5,730 nucleotides of DNA from NCBI GenBank assembly GCA_029259935.1, contig JAJDEH010000152.1, positions 1 through 5,730 on the forward strand, written 5' to 3'. Each line of letters begins with the position of its first letter. Positions within the stretch are counted from its first letter, which is position 1. This stretch comes from Planctomycetota bacterium (lineage in GTDB: Bacteria; Planctomycetota; Planctomycetia; Pirellulales; Pirellulaceae). Of this stretch, positions 1-4,938 are shown one piece after another. Position numbers and translations under genes: made by a program. Under the pieces are notes generated by a model that saw only the letters and a list, made by a program, of their open reading frames with translations, searched no databases and was not told the DNA's origin.

Positions 1-350
1 TGCCAGGTTTGCGTGGTGCAGGCTCGCAACGTGGTGACGGTGGCTCCGGTATAAGGATCCACCGTGGCGATCGGCCGATAGGTCGTCACGGGAACCCGCG
101 CATACGTCGTTCGAAACGCAGTGCGAGGCGCATACCTGGCGAAAATCGGTTGGTACCCTGCCGTGTAAGGACGGTAAGCGGTCCCAGGATAGTACGCCGT
201 CCTGGCGGCGGGAGGATAAGCGGCATAGTAAGCAGCCGTCCGCCGGGGGAAGAGCCAATCGAGAATCGGACCCGCATTGGATGACTTAGCCACGAACGCG
301 AATTGCCCCGCGACAACGACGACGACGATCAAACTGATTCGGTTAAACAT
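1..350 (-). CDS. Exported Tyr-rich planctomycete protein, partial (N-terminal 116 residues)
   Basis: This minus-strand reading frame starts at the ATG at 350-348 and is open to the left edge, so the C-terminus is missing. A GAGG ribosome-binding site lies at 359-356, five bases before the ATG. Residues 1-26 look like a signal peptide: an Ile/Val-rich core at 5-13 and a likely signal peptidase I site after Ser-Asn-Ala26. The mature part begins GPILDWLFPRR and continues as a low-complexity Ala/Tyr/Pro/Arg stretch (about 38-83). It then has VPVTTYRP at 86-93 followed by a TVDPYTGA segment and a Cys-containing CTTQTW at the edge. I recognise this TTYRP...DP.TG...CTT.TW pattern as typical of short exported planctomycete proteins with no assigned function. 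The hydrophobic leader, the Shine-Dalgarno site and the motif support a real gene. Function is unknown; a cell-envelope or surface role is an inference from export only. Confidence 0.82.
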   Translation of the reverse strand, partial: MFNRISLIVVVVVAGQFAFVAKSSNAGPILDWLFPRRTAAYYAAYPPAARTAYYPGTAYRPYTAGYQPIFARYAPRTAFRTTYARVPVTTYRPIATVDPYTGATVTTLRACTTQTW

Positions 351-478
351 CTTTGCCTCAGCTTCCCCTGCGCGTATGAATTTGCTTTCAGCTCCCGTTC
401 GCACGCGGAACTTTTTTCCACATGGATACTTTCAATCGTAGGTCACTGAACTTGAATCCAATAGGAGAATGTTTCTGG

Positions 479-515
479 AGATAGCCAGATTGCTCCGGTT
501 TTAGGCCGGTTATCT
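479..515. other. Inverted repeat, possible RNA hairpin
   Basis: AGATAGCC (479-486) can pair with GGTTATCT (508-515). The stem is eight pairs with one G-U on plus-strand RNA; the same position would be an A-C mismatch on minus-strand RNA. The interior holds two CCGG boxes that could form an alternative fold. There is no T-run after it. Its role is unknown. Confidence 0.35.
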
Positions 516-551
516 CGCTCAGCGAAGAGAGTCGTGTTGGGTAGACACTTC

Positions 552-583
552 GTTAACCCGGCGCGCTTGCCGAATAGGTTAAC
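552..583. other. Bipartite hairpin with 11 Watson-Crick pairs
   Basis: GTTAACC (552-558) pairs with GGTTAAC (577-583). Directly inside it CGGC (559-562) pairs with GCCG (569-572), closing a six-base loop. A four-base bulge, AATA on the plus strand, sits on one side between the two stems. All pairs are Watson-Crick, so the fold works on either strand. It lies about 120 bases past the stop of the minus-strand gene 705-1082. There is no T-run, so a Rho-independent terminator is unlikely; a structured 3' region or small RNA element is possible. Confidence 0.45.
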
Positions 584-627
584 GTTGCTAGCCATCCGTG
601 CCAGCTTGTAGCGATCATGGCATTTGT

Positions 628-646
628 GAGGATCGTTCAGATCCTC
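628..646. other. Short perfect hairpin
   Basis: GAGGATC (628-634) and GATCCTC (640-646) form a seven-pair perfect stem with a five-base loop. It lies about 60 bases beyond the stop codon of the minus-strand gene 705-1082. It could stabilise the 3' end or help end that transcript, but it has no downstream T-run on the minus strand. Confidence 0.4.
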
Positions 647-704
647 GTTCGATTCCCTTTTCTCTTGCCGAGTGCCGGGACGGGAGCGGCCGGCCAGATA
701 CAGC

Positions 705-1082
705 CTACCAAGGAGTCCAGTACAGGCTGTTACCGCGCAGTCCCACGTCACCTGGCGGCACGCCGTAATTCGAAAGGTGCCGGTGGTGAAAACCGCCGTA
801 GTACTTTGGGTACGGCTGGTAGTAGTAGGGGTCCGGCGCGATTCGATAGCGTGGCGGGTAAGAATTGGGCACGGGATACAGCAACTGATAGTTGTTGCCA
901 CCGTGGTAGTGCATCGGCGGTTGGTCCACGGGAGCACGCATTTCCTGTTGAGGATATGCCGGCGCGACGGGCCGTTGACGGGTTTCCCAATAGGGCGCAT
1001 TGAACTGTGCCTGGGCGTCTTGGCAGCCGAATCCGAGGCTCAACCACGCACAAACAACCAACAGGGCCAGTCGAAATAACAT
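705..1082 (-). CDS. Small exported Pro/Tyr-rich protein, unknown function
   Basis: This 125-residue protein starts at the ATG at 1082-1080, preceded by a good Shine-Dalgarno (GAGG, complement of 1089-1092) six bases upstream. Residues 1-25 form a signal peptide: a Leu/Val-rich core at 5-16 and a signal peptidase I site after Ala-Gln-Ala25. Cys20 sits in GFGC, a poor lipobox, so a lipoprotein is less likely. The mature protein is Pro- and Tyr-rich (about 18 Pro and 15 Tyr overall). It has a PYYYQPYPKYYGG block, His-containing patches (HYHGG, GGFHHRH) and an ending GVPPGDVGLRGNSLYWTPW. I recall similar PPGD.G.RG endings in other short planctomycete exported proteins, but no function is assigned. 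A longer minus-strand frame (443-1000) overlaps it in another register but lacks a leader and ribosome-binding site. Repetitive aromatic composition suggests an extracellular or envelope role; that is inference. Confidence 0.82.
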   Translation of the reverse strand: MLFRLALLVVCAWLSLGFGCQDAQAQFNAPYWETRQRPVAPAYPQQEMRAPVDQPPMHYHGGNNYQLLYPVPNSYPPRYRIAPDPYYYQPYPKYYGGFHHRHLSNYGVPPGDVGLRGNSLYWTPW

Positions 1083-1126
1083 CTCTCACCTCGCCTTTCA
1101 CGTCAGGTACAACACTCCCGCAAGGG

Positions 1127-1154
1127 TGTATAGCTTTGTGCCGCTGCAAGGCAA
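1127..1154 (-). promoter_or_regulatory. Candidate promoter for the gene at 705-1082
   Basis: On the minus strand, TTGCCT (complement of 1149-1154) and TATACA (complement of 1127-1132) are separated by 16 bases. This resembles a sigma-70 promoter. Transcription would begin near 1120 and give a leader of about 40 bases with the GAGG site near its end. Prediction by eye only. Confidence 0.45.
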
Positions 1155-1178
1155 GGTAATTGGCCCGGCGGGGCAAGA

Positions 1179-1207
1179 TGCACGTCGTGGCCAAGTCGGG
1201 TTATAAT
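1179..1207 (+). promoter_or_regulatory. Candidate promoter for the gene at 1292-1867
   Basis: A perfect TATAAT -10 box lies at 1202-1207. The best-placed -35 (TGCACG, 1179-1184, 17-base spacer) is weak, matching three of six consensus bases. Transcription would start near 1213, giving a leader of roughly 80 bases. With the minus-strand candidate at 1127-1154 this makes a divergent promoter region. Confidence 0.45.
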
Positions 1208-1291
1208 GGTGGCGACGTTTGAGCCCGTTCTCTCCACGGCGAGCGAGTGCATACCGTTTCGCGATTCAAGTAACCTAGAAAGGCAATTTTG

Positions 1292-1867
1292 ATGAAAAAA
1301 TTTGTAACTCAGCCGGCGATGGTACTCGCGGCTTTCGTCTCGATCGTGTTGTGTGTGGCCGCAACAGCACGCGCGGCCGACAAAACGACAACCGTCGAGG
1401 TCGGCGAGATCAAAATCGAAATCCCCTCAACGTGGAAGAACGAAGCACCCAGTAATCGTCTGCGGCTGGCGCAGTTTCACGTACCTGGCGGCGAGGACGA
1501 CAAGGAGGGCGCGGAATTGGCTATTTTTGCCTTCGGCGCACAGGCCGTGCAAGCCAACATCGATCGCTGGGTGAGCCAATTCAGCGCAAAAGACCGCAAG
1601 GTGAAGGTCACCAAGGGCGAAGCCAAGTTGGGCGAATATTACTTCGTCGACATCAGCGGAACCTACAACAAACCGATCGGTCCACCCGTTCGTAGAAAAA
1701 CCGAGCCCACGCCCAATTCGCGCGTGATCAATGTGATGCTGAGCGTGAAGGACAAAGGCCTCTACTTCTTCAAGCTGGCCGGCACCGAGGAAACCGTGAA
1801 AGGCCAGGCCGACGCGCTGCGGCAAGCTTTTGGCGGTGACGCAAAAAAGGAAAAGGACTTCGAGTAG
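1292..1867 (+). CDS. Secreted protein of unknown function, 191 residues
   Basis: The ATG at 1292 is chosen over the TTG at 1289 because AGAAAGG (1277-1283) is spaced eight bases from it. The product begins MKKF, has a hydrophobic core at about 9-24 and a likely signal peptidase I site after Ala-Arg-Ala28, so it is exported. The mature part starts with a strand-like TTVEVGEIKIEIPSTWK, then runs through a possible amphipathic segment (NIDRWVSQF), a YYFVDISGTY segment and LYFFKLAGTEETV, ending in a charged Lys/Asp/Glu tail. The order (IP..W, then AEL.IF.FG, then RW..QF, then a helix near the end) resembles small exported planctomycete proteins and recalls PsbP/Mog1-like alpha-beta folds, but I cannot assign a family with confidence. 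No catalytic motif is visible. A candidate promoter lies 85 bases upstream; the gene appears monocistronic because the next gene is beyond a repeat array. Confidence 0.85.
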   Translation: MKKFVTQPAMVLAAFVSIVLCVAATARAADKTTTVEVGEIKIEIPSTWKNEAPSNRLRLAQFHVPGGEDDKEGAELAIFAFGAQAVQANIDRWVSQFSAKDRKVKVTKGEAKLGEYYFVDISGTYNKPIGPPVRRKTEPTPNSRVINVMLSVKDKGLYFFKLAGTEETVKGQADALRQAFGGDAKKEKDFE

Positions 1868-1881
1868 GTGGAGTCAGTTGT

Positions 1882-1914
1882 GTAGGCCGGATCAAGCGAA
1901 GCGCCGCTCCGGCA
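1882..1914. repeat. REP-like palindrome, left arm of an inverted pair
   Basis: The sequence begins GTAGGCCGGA. GCCGGA (1886-1891) can pair with TCCGGC (1908-1913), with extra GCG/CGC pairing inside (1896-1898 with 1905-1907). It lies 15 bases past the stop codon of the upstream gene. It resembles intergenic REP palindromes, and its outer parts (GTAGGCCGGA and AGCGAAGCG) recur in inverted orientation at 2108-2132. Confidence 0.65.
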
Positions 1915-1939
1915 GTCTTCAAAGTTCTTGAACTCGTAG

Positions 1940-2107
1940 ATGCCGGAACATCGTGGATGCCGGAACATCGTGGATGCCGGAACATCGTGGATGCCGGAAC
2001 ATCGTGAATGCCGGAACATCGTGAATGCCGGAACATCGTGAATGCCGGAACATCGTGAATGCCGGAACATCGTGAATGCCGGAACATCGTGAATGCCGGA
2101 ACATCGT
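1940..2107. repeat. Tandem array, ten copies of a 17-bp unit
   Basis: Units begin at 1940, 1957, 1974, 1991, 2008, 2025, 2042, 2059, 2076 and 2093, an exact 17-base period. The first three are ATGCCGGAACATCGTGG, the next six ATGCCGGAACATCGTGA, and the tenth keeps 15 bases before running into the right REP-like arm. Apart from the G/A at the last position the copies are identical, which indicates recent amplification by slippage or unequal exchange. Because 17 is not a multiple of three and the minus-strand unit has no stop in any frame, it creates long spurious minus-strand reading frames with a 17-residue period. There are no variable spacers, so this is not a CRISPR array. Confidence 0.97.
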
Positions 2108-2132
2108 CGCTTCGCTCCTCGGTCCGGCCTAC
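2095..2132. repeat. REP-like palindrome, right arm of an inverted pair
   Basis: GCCGGA (2095-2100) can pair with TCCGGC (2123-2128), and the arm ends in CCTAC, the complement of the left arm's start. Read on the minus strand it begins GTAGGCCGGA and contains AGCGAAGCG, as the left arm does, with a few bases more between the two blocks. Its first 13 bases are part of the last 17-bp unit, so the array merges into this palindrome. Confidence 0.65.
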
Positions 2133-2232
2133 TACTCGTTTTTGAATAGGCTGCACGTGTTGCATTCACGTCGCACCTTTGAACGTAAGCGCGGCTTGTT
2201 CATGGACTAACTCTTTCTCAAACTGCGACCAG

Positions 2233-3516
2233 ATGACGATCTACTTTCAGGCCGGATCGCCGACCACCGAACTCTCCGAATCCGACCTGCGCGAGGCGCT
2301 TCAGTCCACATTTCAGCAACTGGGCGACCGTCGAAAAGTTTTGGCCCTGCCGCCCGACTTTACGCGCTTCAATAGCCGCGCCGGTGTGCTGACTTGCTTG
2401 ACGTACGAGCATTTTGGCGATCGCCTGACCGATGTGATGCCCGCGCTGGGAACCCATGTTCCCATGCCCGATTGGCAGCTTGAGCGGATGTTTCCCACGC
2501 TGCCCAAGTCGCTGATCCGAGAACATCGGTGGCGCGAGGACGTCCTCACTATAGGTGAAGTCCCGGCCGACTTCGTGGCCAGCGCCACCGAGGGAATTTG
2601 GAAGCGGCCCTGGCCCGCTCAGTTGAACAAGCTGTTGTGGGAGGGCGGCCACGACTTGATTCTATCCATCGGGCAAGTCGTGCCGCACGAAGTGATTGGC
2701 ATGGCGAATTACAACAAGAATGTGTTCGTCGGCACGGGCGGCGCGGCGGGGATCAACGAGAGCCACTTCATCGGTGCCGCGTATGGCATGGAAAGAATGA
2801 TGGGCCGGGCCGACACGCCGCTGCGACGGATTTTGAATTACGCCCAGGATCAATTTTGCGCCGAACTGCCCTTGGTGTACGTGTTGACCGTCGTCGGGGC
2901 GAACGAGCAAGGAAATCTGGTTACCCGTGGACTCTTCATTGGCGACGATCATGATTGCTTTTGGCGAGCCAGCGAACTTTCGGTCGAAGTCAATTTTACG
3001 AAGCTGCCCGAGCCGCTGACGACCGTGGTGGTTTATCTTGATCCCGAAGAATTTCACAGCACGTGGCTGGGAAACAAGGCGATCTATCGCACGCGGATGG
3101 CCATCGCCGATGCGGGCGAACTGATCGTACTGGCACCGGGCGTAAAGACATTCGGCGAAGACCCGACGATTGACGCGCTGATTCGCAAGTACGGTTATCG
3201 CACCACGCCGGAAATCATGAGGATGGTGGATGACAATGAAGATCTGCGGCAAAACCTGAGCGCCGCCGCCCATTTGATTCATGGTTCGTCGGAAAATCGT
3301 TTTACGGTCAGATACTGTCCAGGCCACCTTTCGCGCGAGGAAATTGAAAGCGTCGGGTATGAATACGGCGACTTGGAACAGGCCGTCAGCCGATTCGACC
3401 CACGGACTCTGACGGAAGGTTGGAATTCCGTGCCCGACGGCAACCGGGTTTACTTTATTGGCAACCCGGCCTTGGGCCTGTGGTCCTACGAAGGGAATTT
3501 GGCGTCACGAGACTGA
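2233..3516 (+). CDS. LarA-superfamily (DUF2088) nickel-pincer racemase/epimerase homologue
   Basis: This 427-residue cytoplasmic protein belongs to the lactate racemase LarA superfamily, whose members racemise or epimerise 2-hydroxyacids with a nickel-pincer nucleotide bound to a lysine. The N-terminal domain has the DxTR signature (Asp42-Phe-Thr-Arg45) and LGTH with His75. The second block has His152, Lys162 and His178. The 10- and 16-residue spacings equal those I recall for LarA His174, Lys184 and His200, which act as acid/base, cofactor anchor and nickel ligand. Lys282, with Trp278 four residues before it, may match LarA Lys298 and Tyr294. The length matches the usual 420-440. I chose the ATG at 2233; a TTG at 2179 would add 18 residues unlike the family start. 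Neither has a strong Shine-Dalgarno. The larB, larC and larE cofactor genes are not in the window. The substrate cannot be told; lactate is only one option in this diverse superfamily, so I give no gene symbol. Confidence 0.88.
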   Translation: MTIYFQAGSPTTELSESDLREALQSTFQQLGDRRKVLALPPDFTRFNSRAGVLTCLTYEHFGDRLTDVMPALGTHVPMPDWQLERMFPTLPKSLIREHRWREDVLTIGEVPADFVASATEGIWKRPWPAQLNKLLWEGGHDLILSIGQVVPHEVIGMANYNKNVFVGTGGAAGINESHFIGAAYGMERMMGRADTPLRRILNYAQDQFCAELPLVYVLTVVGANEQGNLVTRGLFIGDDHDCFWRASELSVEVNFTKLPEPLTTVVVYLDPEEFHSTWLGNKAIYRTRMAIADAGELIVLAPGVKTFGEDPTIDALIRKYGYRTTPEIMRMVDDNEDLRQNLSAAAHLIHGSSENRFTVRYCPGHLSREEIESVGYEYGDLEQAVSRFDPRTLTEGWNSVPDGNRVYFIGNPALGLWSYEGNLASRD

Positions 3517-3541
3517 GGGGATCCGCCTTAGTTTCCCCTCA
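3514..3541 (+). terminator. Hairpin at the end of the LarA-like gene, weak terminator candidate
   Basis: TGAGGGGA (3514-3521) and TCCCCTCA (3534-3541) form an eight-pair perfect stem with a 12-base loop. Its first three bases are the TGA stop codon of the LarA-like gene. On the plus strand it is followed by AAAC rather than a T-run, so it is not a standard intrinsic terminator; it may protect the 3' end or slow the polymerase. Confidence 0.35.
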
Positions 3542-3585
3542 AAACGAGGGTGTACGCGGAAATTTGTGCCACACCGATGGCGATG

Positions 3586-3655
3586 CGCTGGACGCTTTTA
3601 GACTTTTCTGTGAGAATATGCGGATTGGGTAGCAAACCGAATTCTCAGTCCAGCG
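3586..3655 (+). promoter_or_regulatory. Composite hairpin in the leader of the DUF1559 gene
   Basis: The right arm 3641-3655 is continuous (ATTCTCA then GTCCAGCG). The left arm is split into CGCTGGAC (3586-3593) and TGAGAAT (3611-3617), with a 17-base one-sided bulge between. Together they give 15 Watson-Crick pairs. Inside, CGGATT (3621-3626) and AAACCG (3634-3639) can pair with one A-A mismatch. The structure ends 11 bases before the AGGAG ribosome-binding site at 3667-3671, so it could influence stability or translation of the message, or be a bound operator. The role is inferred from position. Confidence 0.5.
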
Positions 3656-3680
3656 TTCCCAATTCCAGGAGTACGGGTCC

Positions 3681-4859
3681 ATGTCCGTGAAGAATCGTAA
3701 GGCTTTTACCCTCGTCGAAATGCTGGTAGTCATCACGATTATCGGCGTCTTGGCTTCTCTGTTGCTGCCCGCCGTCCAAGCCGCTCGCGCGAACGCACGT
3801 CGCGCGGTCTGCATCAGCAAGATGCGTGACCTCTATCTAGGCACCGAATCGTTCGTCGGTCTGCAGAACCGCTATCCGGGATATCGCGAGCGAATTGGTA
3901 AGAACGTGATCGGCGACACCTGGGGTGCCACGGCTGCCGATGATGTTGTCGAAACGAAGGACGCGACCTGGCAGATGCTGTTGCTGCTGCACCTCACCGA
4001 AAAGTCGCTTTACGAAGAATTTCGCGACGCCGATCCCGACCCATCCGTTCGCCTTCCAGACGCCTCGTTTCGCAAAGCCTTCTTTTGCCCTAGCGAAGTT
4101 TCCAAGGAGAGGAACGGCCCTTCCAATAGTTACGTTGCCAATGGTGGAATACAGCCAGGCGTGGATCCCACGACCAATCCCCCCGGCGCGCTGCCAGCTT
4201 CGGACCCCTTCAGGTATGAGACACCGGCAAACGGAATCTTTCACAATCGATTTTTTGATCGCTTGTACGCCGCCGACCCGGGAAACAATCCGCCTCGTCT
4301 TCCTGAAATTGATACCATGGATCCCGCGCGAGCCAATGGACTTGCCGCCCAGCGGATCATCATTGGCCGGCGGACCACGACTCCCGACGACATCATCGAC
4401 GGCAAAACCTACACGTTGCTCTTTAGCGAAAACGTCCAAGCCCAACGTTGGGATCGGCCCTACACCTACGATGAACTTAGCAACGAAGATCCACCCTGGG
4501 TGGATACGCCGGATGCGGGACGCCTCAAGCTGACCAACGTCTTTACTTGGACACCCAACATCAATCCTGTTTCCGCGGACGGATGGCGGGTGAATGCGAA
4601 CAAAGAGCAGCAGTTTGTCCTGGATGACAGCACGGCTCGCCCGTCTTCCTATCACTTTAGCGGAGTCAACGTGGCCTTTGCCGACGGCCGAGTTGTTTTC
4701 GTCCACCAGTCGGTCCCGTACTACATCTACATGCGGCTGATGACGCCGAATGATAAGACTTCGTCGGTGTGGCCATTGCTATCCCTTTATGACTCCGACG
4801 GAAATGGCACACCCGACCAACAAGAACCCATCGACGACAGCGACTATACCGGTTCGTAG
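3681..4859 (+). CDS. DUF1559 prepilin-like protein (H-X9-DG family)
   Basis: This 392-residue protein starts at an ATG nine bases after AGGAG (3667-3671). The N-terminus is a type IV prepilin-like leader: a short basic region, then Ala8-Phe9 as the likely prepilin peptidase cut, TLVEM with Glu13 at the +5 position, and a hydrophobic helix to about residue 35. The large domain carries planctomycete DUF1559 hallmarks: LTEKSLYEEF, a FFCPSE segment, IIDGKTYTLLFSEN, and the terminal H-X9-DG motif (His325, Asp335-Gly336). The family is greatly expanded in planctomycetes; members are thought to be pseudopilin-like surface or secretion proteins, but their specific roles are unknown. Residues 371-382, DSDGNGTPDQQE, match an EF-hand calcium loop (acidic or Asn at 1, 3, 5; Gly 6; Glu 12), an uncommon tail as far as I know. 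No other pilus gene lies nearby. A strong terminator follows at 4904-4938. Confidence 0.93.
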   Translation: MSVKNRKAFTLVEMLVVITIIGVLASLLLPAVQAARANARRAVCISKMRDLYLGTESFVGLQNRYPGYRERIGKNVIGDTWGATAADDVVETKDATWQMLLLLHLTEKSLYEEFRDADPDPSVRLPDASFRKAFFCPSEVSKERNGPSNSYVANGGIQPGVDPTTNPPGALPASDPFRYETPANGIFHNRFFDRLYAADPGNNPPRLPEIDTMDPARANGLAAQRIIIGRRTTTPDDIIDGKTYTLLFSENVQAQRWDRPYTYDELSNEDPPWVDTPDAGRLKLTNVFTWTPNINPVSADGWRVNANKEQQFVLDDSTARPSSYHFSGVNVAFADGRVVFVHQSVPYYIYMRLMTPNDKTSSVWPLLSLYDSDGNGTPDQQEPIDDSDYTGS

Positions 4860-4903
4860 TTTTCGGTTTTCCCTGTGGTCGTGGACGTCAATTCGCGATT
4901 TCC

Positions 4904-4938
4904 AAAGCCCGGCTTCCTCAAGGAAGTCGGGCTTTTTT
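4904..4938 (+). terminator. Intrinsic terminator between convergent genes
   Basis: Positions 4904-4917 and 4922-4935 form a 14-pair stem (one G-U) closed by a TCAA loop and followed by a six-T run (4933-4938). It ends the DUF1559 transcript 45 bases past its stop codon. On the minus strand the same stem begins right at the end of tadA (stop codon 4939-4937) and is followed by a shorter TTT, so it probably works in both directions. Confidence 0.92.

Larger units (their letters stand above)
351..704. other. Gene-free stretch with three inverted repeats
   Basis: I see no convincing gene here. The stretch lies downstream of the minus-strand gene ending at 705 and upstream of the minus-strand gene starting at 350, so it should hold the 3' end of one transcript and the promoter of the other. 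I could not pick a convincing -35/-10 pair for the latter. Three inverted repeats are spaced over about 170 bases: 479-515, 552-583 and 628-646. None is followed by a T-run on either strand, so none is a textbook intrinsic terminator. Confidence 0.6.

Noticed and set aside
468..503. Eleven-codon plus-strand frame (MFLEIARLLRF) after GGAG
   Set aside because: The GGAG is only one base from the ATG, too close for good initiation, and nothing else supports translation.
443..1000. 185-residue minus-strand reading frame
   Set aside because: It overlaps the gene at 705-1082 in another register, has no ribosome-binding site or leader, and its composition looks like a frame shadow. Its 3' part covers the hairpins at 479-646.
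1923..1934. Small inverted repeat AGTTC-TT-GAACT between the left arm and the array
   Set aside because: Five-base arms with a two-base centre are easily due to chance and too tight for a stable RNA hairpin.
1940..2107. CRISPR array
   Set aside because: The 17-bp units abut directly with no variable spacers, and no cas gene is present.
1882..2132. Insertion sequence or MITE
   Set aside because: The arms are inverted repeats, but there is no transposase and I saw no clear target-site duplication. REP-like palindromes with an internal tandem expansion explain it better.
1762..2169. Long minus-strand reading frames with a 17-residue repeat (also 1770-2165 and 1919-2104)
   Set aside because: They exist because the 17-bp unit has no stop codon on the minus strand in any frame. 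They lack a credible start signal and run antisense into the end of the real gene at 1292-1867.
2179..2232. Upstream TTG start for the LarA-like gene
   Set aside because: It would add 18 residues (MNVSAACSWTNSFSNCDQ) unlike the family start, with no ribosome-binding site; the ATG at 2233 begins a typical N-terminus.
2662..3327. 221-residue minus-strand frame inside the LarA-like gene
   Set aside because: Antisense shadow of a well-supported gene with conserved catalytic residues on the plus strand.
3837..4706. 289-residue minus-strand frame inside the DUF1559 gene
   Set aside because: Antisense shadow; the plus-strand product has the prepilin leader and the H-X9-DG motif.
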